Shown piece after piece: positions 35,889 through 47,691 of a DNA stretch of 64,000 bases. The stretch's first letter is position 1; each line of letters opens with the position of its first letter. Below the pieces are notes generated by a model, which had not been told where the DNA came from, made no database searches, and saw only the letters and a list, made by a program, of their open reading frames with translations. This stretch comes from Phycomyces blakesleeanus NRRL 1555(-) (lineage: Eukaryota > Mucoromycota > Mucoromycetes > Mucorales > Phycomycetaceae): the NCBI RefSeq assembly GCF_001638985.1, contig NW_017265139.1, forward strand, positions 2,294,001 through 2,358,000, given 5' to 3'. The translations under genes and the position numbers were made by a program.

Positions 35889-38800
35889 TTTAAATATTGT
35901 ATATACAAATAAACACAAGAAAGAAAGATTATACGATAAAAAAAAATTGATTCAACTGCAGTAAAAGTCAGATATGTCCAAAAAAGGTACAAAACAGTCA
36001 TCAATTTAAATCAGCAATTTAAGACAATGGGCTGCATTTACAACGATTTTTTAGTACCTATTTTGAAAAATAATAAATCAGGATGATAATAAACGTATTT
36101 ATTTGAGGGCAGTTGTCACCGTAAAGGCATCGTTTTTTTTGGGGATGGTTCAATAGGGAAGTTGATCGCAAAATATATTTCTCCGAGCAAGGCATTAGAA
36201 AAAAAAGAATCTGATGAATTAAGAATACTCAGTTTCAAATCAGCTTTCAATGGATATAGATTTATAGATCGGCGACATAGAGATGGCAATTAAAACACCT
36301 TTAAATCACATGTTAAAGAACAACCTTCTCTTTGAAAGGGGTTTCCCCAAAAATAATAAATAATAATAGTGTATAATCGGCTGACAGTAGAGATTTCTAT
36401 GGTAGAAAACAAATGATATCTATAACCATGGAACCAAGGCGACGGTTTAATCTTCATGGATAAATTGTATTATATTATATTAGCGTATTGTATTATGTTG
36501 CCATAGTTACATCAAACCTTGTTTTCGTTTTCTGTATTTTGTGTTCTCCCTATGGCCGTACATGAAAGAAATGAATAAAAACAGAGTTTAAGGTATATCA
36601 ACCTTGTTTTCTTTTTTCATTTAACATAAGCTTGGTTTCACCATATAAACCTTGTTACTAGAAATTAATCATATTGTGGAAATACATCTTGAGATATTTA
36701 ATTTCAAATTAGCTTCAAAAACTTTAACCATAATTTATCTAATATTTTGCCGTTTGGAACGAAAAACATTTAATACTTACTTTGAAAACAGATTATTGAA
36801 CCATGTTGTACCACCAAGCTATTGATAATTACGTACAGGCCATATCAGAAATCATTAATATACCCATAAAGCAATTCTAATATCATGCTGTTATATAAAC
36901 CCCTTCTTAATATATATATATATTATTACAAACATTATGTACTACTACCTTACCTATATAAATAACTACAATATGGTGTGCAACACATGTACTTCTAAAG
37001 ACCTTACATCTACAAAAACATCAATAACACATACACGCACACACCAAGGTGCCTTTACATCTAATAGTAATTTATATATCGTGTATACATAGATGTTTAA
37101 CAGAATATACTTTAGACTTCCATGCATCAAATTACCTGAGCAACTTTGAGATTTGACACTAATTATAATACCCTTTGGAATATCTTCTAAACATTTTTTT
37201 TGGTTTTTTATAAGGTTCCTCTCCCCTTCAGGAAGAGATAACCAAAGTTCCTGGTTTTTCTTTTTAAAAGAAAAACATGGCCCCTTATTTTCAATTTGGT
37301 GTAAATAGAGGTCGCGTAACACTAATTTTGACTTTCTTCTCTCTGTACTCCTTTTATATTTATCTCAGTAGTCAGACTTGAATACCACAAGAACCTACTA
37401 TTTTTCCGCGGGTAGTTTTAATATTGGTATATTTTTAAACTACTTTGACGCGATAAATAGATCCCTTTACCCTGAAATTCATAATAATGAAAAATCACCT
37501 ACTTGTTTTCTCAAGGTTTTTGTTTATTTTTAACATTTGTTTACTGTGAAAAAAAAAACAATATTGTCCTTTTTTATCCTAAAAATTACTCTTATTAAAA
37601 ACATATTACAAGAACTAATAATGCATCTTTTCGGGTGATAAACTTTAGTACAAGCTGATAAGAGCTACACATTTTAACATACTATCAAAGCAAAGAAAAA
37701 CACCCTTAGCATCTTGAATCCTCTCAGAACATAATATTTATTTCTTTTTGCTACATATGAAGAGTGACTAGCTTCCAATTTCATATAAAACTCTACTGTT
37801 ATTATATTTATCCAACAACGTTGAACTTTAACTAATAAATTAATAAATAAAAGTAAAGTGAGGTTCCAGCAATATCCTTAGTTCTTAGTTGCTGATTAGG
37901 AAGTGTATTGGCCCAAGATTCTGCGATTAATAGGTCCACATTATAGTAGACATACCTTGAAAACGTTAGTCTATAGCTGTCTAGGCCTTTTCTTTTACAA
38001 ACTAAAGAAGTATTGATTATCTTTGCAAGTTAAAAATTAATAGTGATTTTGACTATTCAAGTTCACAAAAACTCCAGTTCATAAGATTATAAATACTATT
38101 TTAATTTAATTTTTGGAAGAACATAATACAATACAGTTCAAACAAAAAAGAAATGTCAAGAATGGAAAAAAAATGGTGGTAATTTGTTCATGGGCTTTTA
38201 TAAATATCACGTTTTAAGCTATGCATATATATATGATTTTACACATATAATATAAGTTTGCTTGGTATTCAACCTAGAATACTTGGTTAGGAATAAATGT
38301 GATTTTTATACAATATTCCCCATCTTGATTTTTTATATGATCAAATACTACTATATCATTACCCAAGAAGAGTCGTATATTAATAAATCAAAACATGATT
38401 TGTTTTACAAGGCCTTGGCTTCAATATGCTTTAGATCACATAGCCAAAGATTATAGCTATCATGGCTCTAAATTTTATTTCAAAGATCTTCTCAGTCATT
38501 TTTTCTCCAGGAACCACATTATTAGGCCGGCATTTTCTAATGATACGATTGCCATTTACATGTACATATTAACTGTATATAACAATACCCTTTTTGTCAC
38601 TATATTCTAAGCTACAGTTTGAATATATGTGCATAGCAATAGTATGCACTAATCTTTTCCCTAATGCTCTTCAAGAATACAAAGGATTGAATTTTCATTC
38701 CTTACAATATTTAATCTAGTCAACATACTTCGTACTAAATCCAATTCAAACCAATGAACTTTCCCCATTTCCTTTCCTTCATGGTGAATTTATAGTCACT

Positions 38801-39056
38801 CCATATCTTTTTAGAAAACATGTACAGCACAAACACTTTGTCGATTTTTTTTTCATAATTCTTCCTAGTCATCCACATTACCATGATATATATATATATA
38901 TATACAGGGCACGCAAGTAGGTCAAACGTCGAATTCAAAAATGTATTTTTCAAGATTTTATGTCTAAAGTGAGCCTAAGCGCATGATTAATGAAGAATGG
39001 ATTATACAAAGCACCGGTATTTGGTCGTTCAGACCATCCAAGTGACGCCAATGACT
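35889..39056. other. Long AT-rich spacer
   Basis: 3.2 kb with no supported gene. It is almost uniformly AT-rich with A/T runs and TA tracts (36910-36925, 38888-38905). A 118-codon minus-strand frame (36966-37322) lacks family features and is not called. Confidence 0.55.
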
Positions 39057-39394
39057 TTAAGCAGCACCCACAAGGATGTTGTTGATGGGGATATGAATGA
39101 GCTAATAACGATGATGAGAATTTATGACCTCATCACATTTAGCTTAGTTTCCTCTTACCTTTACAATGTAGCCGAGAGCACCAAGGGCAGCAAATCCCAT
39201 ACCAACAGCCTGGGAAATCTTGAGAAATTCTATACACAGAATTTCAGTAACGCGTGCGTGTAGTGAAGAAAAGAGGCTTTACCCTTCTGATCAGGCTTCT
39301 TGCATCGGTTGATGAACTGGATTCCTTCCTTGACAAATGTCTTTGGTGCGTTTATAAGCTCCTGGGCTTGATCTTTAATCTCGGATGTGCTCAT
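39057..39394 (-). CDS. SSS1: SEC61 gamma / SSS1, ER translocon subunit
   Basis: Exons 39283-39394, 39159-39229 and 39057-39101 give 75 aa (human 68, yeast 80). The cytosolic amphipathic helix contains FVKEGIQFINRCKKPDQKEF, the family signature that clamps Sec61 alpha. One membrane span follows (GMGFAALGALGYIVKLIHIP) and the conserved INNILVGAA end. The tail-anchored protein holds the two halves of the Sec61 channel together in the ER membrane. Three frames in three different phases join cleanly, which is why long-ORF searches would miss it. Confidence 0.96.
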
Positions 39395-40969
39395 GATGAA
39401 GGTCGGAGAAAAAGTATAGTGATTCCTTGTGTGCAAACCTGACTGGAGCTCAAAGGCTAACGGTGTTCCAACAATCAGAGGTAGTGACGTCGCCTTAAGA
39501 TCTTGTTCCACACTGCCAAGTGCACATTTTTTTTTTAAATATATAAATATATCTACTATGTATTACTTTATAATGGATCAAAATATTATATGTATATTCC
39601 CAAGAGACGTGTGGTTGAGTAGATTATGAAGCTTAGTATGAGTATAAGTAATATACAATATATTCTTTACTAATTATCTGTATTATTGATATATTTCTCG
39701 CACACCTCTTCAAATTAGATTCACATTTGACTTTTTTATTTTATTTTTAAATACTAAAGTTATAGTTTGTGAATAAATTACTGGCATTTTACGAGCAATA
39801 AGTAGAAATACAAGTTTTCTATTAACCCAATATATAATAGACACGGGCTATTCATATTTATATACTGAAAGCTCTCGTTACCTGTTTGTACTATAGAGCC
39901 TTTTATTAAAATTATGTGGATTATATTTTTATATGGCAAAAAAGAAGAGGAAGAAGAAGAAATGAATTCAGATACCAATTAGATAGAACTATAATTTATA
40001 GTACATCTGTGTTTCTGTGTATTTTACTTATCTATGCTTTGTTTTGTGCATCAAAAAGGCAGTTTGTATATTTCCTGAAATATATATATATTTATATGTT
40101 ATTTGCTTAATTTAAATATAAAGAGATCCCAATATTGCCTTGTAAAAATAAATAAAATTTAAAATGAGATGAACCAATTACTAGCTACCATTAGCTGGTC
40201 TGAACAAAATAGACCCACTCAGAAGTACATTCTTGGGCAACTTTTTCTTAAGAAACAAGAACACGGCTTGTAAAAATAAAAATAAAATTGTTTTTAGGAC
40301 GACAAAATTAACCAAAATGGCGATGTGTTGTACAATTCTGATCGATAAAGAGAATATATTTTATATATATAATGTTCAAGTATTTGTTAATTGAATGTAT
40401 TTTCAGGGGTTTTCCATTTATTGACTTTGATTATAAAGGTTATTAAAATATATATATATATATTAACTGTAAACAGTGAAACACACGCTTCCAACTACCG
40501 TGAGAGGATTATTAAAATACCTGATTTGGAGAAAGAGAAAAATAAGATGCGCAAGTTTGTCAGAAAATGCAATATTATAATAAAAACAACCTGGCTATAT
40601 AACATGTATTGAGACAATAGCACATATTGTAACTGCTTCTATCGACTTACATAGTGTTATATTAAGCGAACTTGACCCGATAAGATCCAATAATGAGTTA
40701 TTTTTCCCTTACTGGAATTTATTCTATTTTCTGGCTGAAGAATCAGAAAGAGAGAGACAGAGGGAGAAAGTTTGGATAGCAGCCAATCAAAAACTGTCTT
40801 TTTTCTAATTTAGGATAACAAAATTTCCTTTTTAAGAAAGATACAGATAGGAATTGACGGATGTGAAAGTGCTAAAGGAGGATTCTTTGAGGTTTTTATT
40901 TTTATTTTTATGAAACAAAAAACAAAAAAAAACGGTGTTTAGTTTACCTTACATTCAGAATAAACCTTC
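39395..40969. other. AT-rich spacer
   Basis: 1.6 kb; no gene supported. SEC61 gamma promoter sequence must lie at the left end (39395-39530 is less AT-rich); the rest is A/T tracts. Confidence 0.5.
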
Positions 40970-41227
40970 TTATCCTAAGAAATCTGCAATCCTCATGGGA
41001 TAAACGATAGACAACGAGAAGTAAGGGATCTCTTCCGGTTCCAACCATGTCAGTGCAGCTACTGATAGACTATTTTCGTATGACAAGATAATAGGCTGTA
41101 TAAACCATATGATTAGATAGAACAATAAGCCAAAAAGAAAAAGAAAGGACGACCATTTGAAATAGGTCTCAATATCCCTCGCGCTTGTTTGTGTAGCCTG
41201 TACCTTCAACGCGCACTTGCTTAACAT
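40970..41227 (-). CDS. Possible small single-span membrane protein, 85 aa
   Basis: Unrecognised. From the ATG at 41227 the frame gives MLSKCALKVQATQTSARDIE, then a strong hydrophobic segment (FLFLFGLLFYLIIWFIQPII), and ends with PEEIPYFSLSIVYPMRIADF before a stop. Codon use is less AT-extreme than the flanks. It would be divergent from the transporter at 41420 with only 192 bp between starts. It could equally be a chance frame or one exon of a longer gene. Confidence 0.3.
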   Translation of the reverse strand: MLSKCALKVQATQTSARDIETYFKWSSFLFLFGLLFYLIIWFIQPIILSYENSLSVAALTWLEPEEIPYFSLSIVYPMRIADFLG

Positions 41228-41419
41228 GGGAAAAAGTGGTTCATGCAATAGAACAGAGTCCAATCAACCTCTCGTTGACTTTCAAAGCCCCCAGCTGATG
41301 ACAGGTACAAATAATATATAAACTTATTCGTATTTGAATTCCTTTCTTCTCTTCTTCTATTCTCTAAATTTTGATTTTTTTTCTTTTTCGAAAAAGAAAA
41401 GAAATTGAGACGATCAACA

Positions 41420-43683
41420 ATGAGTCAACATAACCTTTGGTCAAAACAAGAAACCGGATTAAGCTTGAATAAAAAGCAGGCTGCCTACGGATCAATCTCA
41501 ATAAAAACTCCAGAATCTGTTAGTGCGGAGGAGCGAGTAAACCAGTTGGGATACAAACAAGTAAGAGAAAAATAATAAGAAATTGAATACAGCAAATGGT
41601 ACAGGACTAACCGCTTTGTTTTATTATTTCAATTATCAGGAGCTCCAAAGAAAGCTATCATCATTTGCAACATTCGGTATGATTTGTTTATCAAAACGAC
41701 CGGATTACACACATGCTCACATTAATTTACAGGCCTTGCATTCACCAATATCGGAATTCTATCAAATGCTTCTGCCACCTTCCAGACAGGTACGAAAGCC
41801 ACACAGTTGAACTGTCATTAAATTCGCTTTTAGTGTTGCAACGCGGTGGACCAGTCACGATGCTGTTGAGCTGGAATATTGTAGCTGGCTTCATGCTCTG
41901 TGTTGCCCTCTCTCTCTCCGAAATCTGCTCTCTTTATCCTTTGAGTGGAGGATTATACTACTGGGTTTATGAACTTCTTCATATCCATCCACGCGCCAAG
42001 TCACACGCTCCTCTTCTGTAGGTCTAAATAAAAGAAATAGCAGTATATTTGTGTATCTGTATTCTAACTTGCTATCTAGTGCCTTTGTAACCGGCTGGAT
42101 CTATACAATGGCGAATGTTATTTCTATTAGTGCAACCAATGTGACAGTAGGCAAGTGCTTCAAGGAGAAACAAAAGGTTTAAGTTACTTATGCCGACTAA
42201 ATAGCCTTATCTGCCGGAACAATCATGAAGATTACGTATGGTATCCCATTGTCAAAGTTGGCTTTGATGCTTGTCACCCTTATCATCACATTCTTCCAGG
42301 CCATAATGAACATGCGTGGTCTGGGTGGTCTGGCATTAATGAATCAATTGAGTGTATTTTGGTCCTGCGCTGGTCTCATTGCTATAATCGCCGTTCTGTC
42401 TATATTTGCCCCTCATCAGGCTGCTTCTTGGGTTTTTACCCATTATGAGAACGACACTGGATTTGAAGACCCAACATATGTGTTTATTCTGGCCATGATT
42501 GGTGCTGCTTACTCCCTCTTCGGTAAGATATATTTTAGAATATTTGCTTCTTTTTCTTTAAAAGAAAAGCTTAACCATTTTGTATAGGGTGTGAAAGTGC
42601 AGCTTCAGTAAATGAGGAAACAGTTGATGCAGATGTTTCATCTCCTCTGTAAGCTATCTATAACCCAAAACATTGGATACACACTCAATTCTAATATTAC
42701 CGATCTAGTGCAATGACAATGTCCATTGCTGTGTCTTGGTTTGTTGGCCTCGTCTTTCTCATCGTACTTCTTTTCTCGGTCCAAGATATTGATGCGGTCC
42801 TCAATTCAACCTTTGATATGCCTGTGGCTCAACTTTTTTGGGTAAGGAACATTTAATGCTAGTTTCGGAAACCATATTAACTTTTGTGTAGGACGCGGTT
42901 GGATACTGGGGAACTCTAGGATTTTTATTCTTGATGATTGTCTGTCAATTTTGCACTGGTGCTACAACTATTACTGTTGCATCCCGACAAGTCTACGCTT
43001 TGGCTCGAGACGGCGCAACCCCAATGAGTGAAAGATTGTGTGCTTTGGATAGCCAAAAACTGCCTGCCAATGCAATTATATGTACATCCGTGCTATCTTG
43101 TATTGTTGTCCTACCATTTCCTCTGTCCGAGAATTTATTTGAAACTATTGTTAGTGCAACAACTATCACCATTCATTTGGCCTATGGTAAGCGGAAATTT
43201 TTCTGACCTTGGGTTGAGTCTATCCAAATCGGATACTAGTGCGTCTTCGTTTTTTCTTCCCCACACGATATACTTAATTAATTTTATATATTTAGGTATT
43301 GTACTTGCCTGCCGATTAGTTGCTCCACAACCCATCAAAGGCCGATTCTCTCTTGGCCGCTGGTCAAGACCTGTAACCTATATTAGTCTAGCATGGACAA
43401 TGTTTGCAGTATTGGCTTTCCTCTTGCCCACATCGTGGCCCATTCAAGGTATTTAAAATACAATTTTAGTCTATGCTGGATTTCCTTTTTTTTTGTAAAA
43501 AAAAACGTAAGATTTCTAAGAATGCTATTTTATTGTAATCACTATTTAGCCAACAATGCAAACTTTGCTGGTCTTGGTCTCTTGATTGTATTGGGATCTA
43601 CTTTCGCCTGCTGGATAGGCTGGGGTCGCTATCATTACACTGGTCCACGGGCCACAACCGACGATATTTCTAATGGCCTATAA
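41420..43683 (+). CDS. APC-superfamily amino-acid/choline-type transporter
   Basis: Eleven exons: 41420-41560, 41640-41676, 41733-41789, 41834-42017, 42080-42150, 42205-42522, 42588-42648, 42709-42841, 42892-43186, 43296-43448 and 43550-43683, giving 527 aa. The N-terminal cytosolic tail ends in the ELQRKLSSFATFGLAF start of TM1. TM2-3 carry the family block GGPVTMLLSW...EICSLYPLSGGLYYW, characteristic of the amino acid/choline transporter group (relatives include GABA permease Uga4 and choline permease Hnm1). About 12 membrane spans are predicted, and TASRQVYALARDGATP-like sequence marks the loop after TM8. It imports an amino acid, polyamine or choline across the plasma or vacuolar membrane; the substrate cannot be assigned. 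Intron 5 (42151-42204, 54 nt) has a GC donor. Confidence 0.93.
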
Positions 43684-43939
43684 TTCTTTTAATCTTTATT
43701 TCTCTTCTTGTATTCTTCGGCTGGGTGACATTCTATAGCCAGTTACCCATCTTCATAGTAATAATGTGTATAATTCTCTCCTTTCTTTCATGTAAATCTC
43801 TATATTAAACCCATAAGGTGGATACTGTACCGAAGCCTCTTAATAAACAACACAATAATAGCAATAGCTACAACAATGTATTTCTTTAAAAAAAAATGCA
43901 ATATCAAATTGTATTATTAATTTATTGTGATGACAATTA

Positions 43940-44572
43940 TTAATTAAAGGGGTGTATAGTAGTCTGTTTCAAGAGACCAAGGTATTTCTTTTTTTTGGTA
44001 TCTTTTGATTTGACTAGGTTTTGATCTTTGTTTTTTTTGTTGAGCTTTCGCAGTAGAATGGGTCCTCGCTTGGAATCATTACTGCTAGCTGTCGGCCCTG
44101 ATAAATTTGATTTTGTAGGCTCGGAAAGATTTGCAGGAGAGGAACCCATGAGATGGCGTGCTTTTTGAATCCACACTGGCGGTAAAGTAGTTCCTTCTCG
44201 TTCCTGTTGCATAGTCGGGCGAAATAGGTCATCCGAAGTACGATAAGGGCGACGTTGGAATGTGCTCATAAACCGATTATTTTGCTTTGGTTTGTCTTTA
44301 CTGGTATCGTGCACTGAGAAAACAGGTGCAGCTTGCTGATATGTAGGGTCGGAAAAGGCCCGTGCTCTTCCGTGGGATTTTGAGAAATGTGGAGTAGATA
44401 ATTGTATACTATTTCGTCGAGTGGGCGGGCTTCTGTTGGGTGGATGACAGATGTAATACAGTGCAGAACAACACCAGTAAATATGGGACTGGAGGATTAC
44501 CCAAGGCATGAGTATTAAAGGAAGATTCCTTTCTCCTTCATCTTTTGTGGGAATAGAATTCTTCATAGTCAT
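43940..44572 (-). CDS. Hypothetical basic protein, 210 aa
   Basis: A single-exon frame starting MTMKNSIPTKDEGERN; I do not recognise it. A hydrophobic stretch with several Cys (PLILMPWVILQSHIYWCCSA) at about residues 17-44 could be a membrane anchor. The rest is Ser/Pro/Arg-rich and probably disordered, with a run of basic residues near the end (LRKLNKKNKDQNL, KDTKKKKYLGLLK). Codon use and base composition differ from the flanking DNA, which supports real coding. It is convergent with the transporter gene, 256 bp away. Function unknown. Confidence 0.6.
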   Translation of the reverse strand: MTMKNSIPTKDEGERNLPLILMPWVILQSHIYWCCSALYYICHPPNRSPPTRRNSIQLSTPHFSKSHGRARAFSDPTYQQAAPVFSVHDTSKDKPKQNNRFMSTFQRRPYRTSDDLFRPTMQQEREGTTLPPVWIQKARHLMGSSPANLSEPTKSNLSGPTASSNDSKRGPILLRKLNKKNKDQNLVKSKDTKKKKYLGLLKQTTIHPFN

Positions 44573-45657
44573 AAGAACATAAAAGTATTGAAAAGAAGTA
44601 AGAATAAAAAATAAGCGAAATCAAAGCCTTTTAAGCTTTTTATTATTAATATTTAAAATTAAGAATAACTTCATTTGGAATATGAGACTAAACGCAATGA
44701 ACTTGACGTCTGATACTTTGTTTAGTCAAGCTTCGATGTTTATATATAGATATAATAATCCTCGAGGTTGATACTTATTGTCTAATCTCAGTAGAGTCCT
44801 ATTTTGTTTTTTTTGTCTCAAATATAAATGCCAAGAAAAGGTTTAGAACATTGAAAGTGCCTGTATAAACACACACACACATATATATATTCTTTTGAAT
44901 CAATCAAACGAATATAAAGGAGCTCTGTTCAAGACGTGGTTGGTATCACTCAATATTAATACAACTACACAAGACTCACGTCATACCAAGTATACCCTTA
45001 ATGCACAAATGGCCAATTTGAGATAAGTGAGAGAAATCAAGGAATTTTGAACCATTTCTGACCAAACAAAGCTTTTTTTTTAGTAGCATATGTGTATCAG
45101 GACCCTTTCATTGTGTTGCAAAGGCATACGCACTAGGACAATTATAATAAGATTAGTAGCATGCCACCAGCTCCTTTAATTTCATTTATAACTATTGTTA
45201 ATACTACTCACTTACCAAAGATTAACAAAGAAGAATAGTACAATAAAAAGCCTAAATAATACACCTTTGGTTTATTAAAAGAAGAAGAAAAAGAAAAATG
45301 TTCATCTAGTAATATAACTGGACAGCCTCCTTGAAAAATTAAAGAAAAAGTTATTAACAATCACAAGTAGTATTGATTATTGCTGGCTATATTTTCGTAT
45401 TCTTCTTTGGATATATAGATAATGTTGATTCTCATATAATTTCAACAATGGACTTTTTCTATTTTTATGTTTTATTTTTGTTCACTACCATACTCCAGAT
45501 TCTTTAACTTTGGGTCGGAGTAAGCCAATCAAAAGTGACCACTCGATTTTTTTTTTGGGATCATCAAAAGGACCCACCGGCCCCGCTCGTTTTTCCTTAA
45601 GCGTCTTGTATCTCTTGAAGAGTTAAACGTTACTTGCGCAATCAAACCTATTCTTCG
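44573..45657. promoter_or_regulatory. Spacer and RPP2 promoter region
   Basis: No gene supported. The block 45490-45660 is GC-richer (AAAGGACCCACCGGCCCCGC at 45570-45590) and likely contains the RPP2 promoter. Confidence 0.4.
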
Positions 45658-45739
45658 GTAAGGAAAAGGGGAATATGTGCTATAATGATGGATGGATGAA
45701 TGTCAGATGGATGGATATACTAATAAACTGGATAGACAG
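45658..45739 (+). other. Probable 5' UTR intron of RPP2
   Basis: Donor GTAAGG at 45658, branch-like TACTAATAAAC at 45718-45728, acceptor ATAGACAG ending at 45739, five bases before the ATG. 82 nt, a normal size here. Confidence 0.6.
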
Positions 45740-45744
45740 TCATC

Positions 45745-46169
45745 ATGAAGTATCTCGCTGCTTATCTTCTTCTCGCTTCCGGTGGTAAGGCTTCCCCCAC
45801 CGCCAAGGACATCACCACCCTTTTGGGTTCCGTCGGTGTCGAGGCCGAGCAGGAGCGTGTCGCTTCCTTGATCAAGTCTCTCGAGGGCAAGTCCGTTGAC
45901 GAGGTATTTATTTGTTTTAAAATAATAATATAATAATAATATAAATACATGGCACCTATATAAATATACTTAACTAATACTTTTTTATTTCTTTTAAATA
46001 ATAGCTCATTGCCGAGGGTAAGGAGAAGATCGCTTCCGTCCCTACTGGTGGTGTTGCCGCCCCCGCCGCCGGTGCTTCCGGTGCTGCCCAGGAAGATGCC
46101 AAGGTTGAAGCTGCCGTTGAGGAGAAGGAGGAGTCCGATGACGATATGGGCTTTGGTCTCTTTGATTAA
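45745..46169 (+). CDS. RPP2: 60S acidic ribosomal protein P2
   Basis: Exons 45745-45903 and 46005-46169 give 107 aa, normal for P2. It starts [20 protein letters not shown] and has an Ala/Gly hinge. It ends with the invariant stalk tail [12 protein letters not shown], which contacts translation GTPases (eEF2, eEF1A) and is the target of ribosome-inactivating ricin-like enzymes. The dimer with P1 binds uL10 (P0). Codon bias is the same strong C-ending type as RPL8, indicating high expression. Confidence 0.97.
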
Positions 46170-46410
46170 ACGTAGCTTAAATCAAATTAAATTCCTTCCT
46201 TCTAATCTCTTCTTGATTAAAATATTGGAATCTACCAAAAGAAAAAGCAAGACCAAAAAAAACCTTAAAATTATATCGAATTGAGTGTTGGTGTGTGTGT
46301 GTATCTGTGTTTCATGAATTGGGTAGTTTGTTTCTTGTGTGACATAGGAGACTTAAAAGAATTATGTTATTTAAGCAGGGTATTACTTGTTGTTGTTTTC
46401 TCTATTCATA

Positions 46411-47506
46411 ATGTCTGCACGTACTTTTTTGACAACCGGTCGCAAGATTGTAGCCATTGGGCGTAACTTTAGGTACAAATCTAATCGTTATATACAAAAC
46501 TAAATGACAATTGCAGTGAGCATGCCAAGGAACTTGGGAATGCTGTTCCGAAATCACCATTTTTCTTTCTCAAGCCTACTACTTCTTACGTAGCAAATGG
46601 TGGCAAGGTTGAGATTCCTAATGGATGCGAAGTTCATCACGAAGGTTTGCTTGATATTATTATTATATAATAAAAATATAGTAATAATGTCTAATATGCA
46701 TATACTATCATATGAACTGCAGTTGAGTTGGCTGTAGTAATTGGTAAAGATGGACGCGACTTTTGTGCTTCAGAAGCTATGGATCATGTTGCAGGTTATG
46801 CGTTAGCTATCGATATGACTGCCAGAAATCTTCAGGTAAACAAAGCCAAAAAACAAAAAATGAACTAAAAAAAAATCTAACGGTTAAAAAAAACGCGATT
46901 ATTTAGAATGAGGCCAAGAAGCAAGGTTTGCCTTGGAGTACTGCCAAAGGCTTTGATACATTCACTCCAATCAGGTATAAAAGTAACAAGATTCAATTTA
47001 GAAGCCAATTTCCGGGTGTTGTTTATCTATCATTCCTCGGGTTTGTTCTTTTGAAACTCAAGGGCGTTATTATAGTGACTTTATTCCCAAAGATAGTATT
47101 CCCGATGCTTCCAATGTAGATCTTTGGCTCAAGGTAAGTCTGAAATATTAATATTAAAGCCCATAGAATGATCGACTCATTTTTCTCCTCTTTAATATAA
47201 GGTCAATGGAAAGTTTACTCAACAAGGCAACACCAAAGACATGATTTTCAAGTAAGTTTACTGAATGGTATATAGTTTCTTATTACTAATTATATTAAAT
47301 ACAGGGTTCCTACATTGCTTGAATACGTTGGATCCATTATGAAACTGGAGGTTGGGGATGTGATCTTGACAGGAACCCCAAAAGGAGTGGGCCCTATCAA
47401 AGCTGGAGATGTTATTACAGCTGGCATGAAGCCTGGGAAGGCCAGTAAAGATGTTGTAGATGTCCGCTATGAGGTAGAGAATCGCAATGGCCGATTCAAA
47501 GCTTAA
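46411..47506 (+). CDS. FAHD1-type acylpyruvase / oxaloacetate decarboxylase
   Basis: Exons 46411-46472, 46517-46644, 46723-46835, 46907-46974, 47076-47133, 47202-47251 and 47305-47506 give 226 aa (human FAHD1 224). Fumarylacetoacetase-fold signature: IVAIGRNFSEHAKELG, FFFLKPTTSY, the metal-binding HHEVELAVVIGK, DMTARNLQ, and TGTPKGVGPIKAGD in the C-terminal half. The family uses Mg2+ or Mn2+ to cleave acylpyruvates or decarboxylate oxaloacetate in mitochondria. The short N-terminus (MSARTFLTTGRK) has Arg/Lys and Thr and could target mitochondria. All introns are GT-AG. The start lies only 242 bp after the P2 stop. Confidence 0.95.
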
Positions 47507-47691
47507 ATAGGTAGACAGATAGATATAAGCATAAATAGATATACGCATGTGTTTATTTATTGCATATTGTTCTGTATTATATTTGATATCAGTAAAGTAT
47601 CATTTTCTTTAAAAAAAAATATAGAGTTAATGGATATATACAATTTGGGTAGTGGAAGTAAGGTTAGAGAATAGATTATGCATACAAGAGA

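Noticed and set aside
35546..36004. 152-codon minus-strand frame as the 5' end of the acyltransferase
   Set aside because: The spliced path 35782-35888 plus 35573-35594 gives sequence that fits the GPAT3/4 N-terminus better. Kept as an alternative only.
36966..37322. 118-codon minus-strand frame in the 36-39 kb spacer
   Set aside because: AT-rich, no recognisable domain, no splice partners; likely chance.
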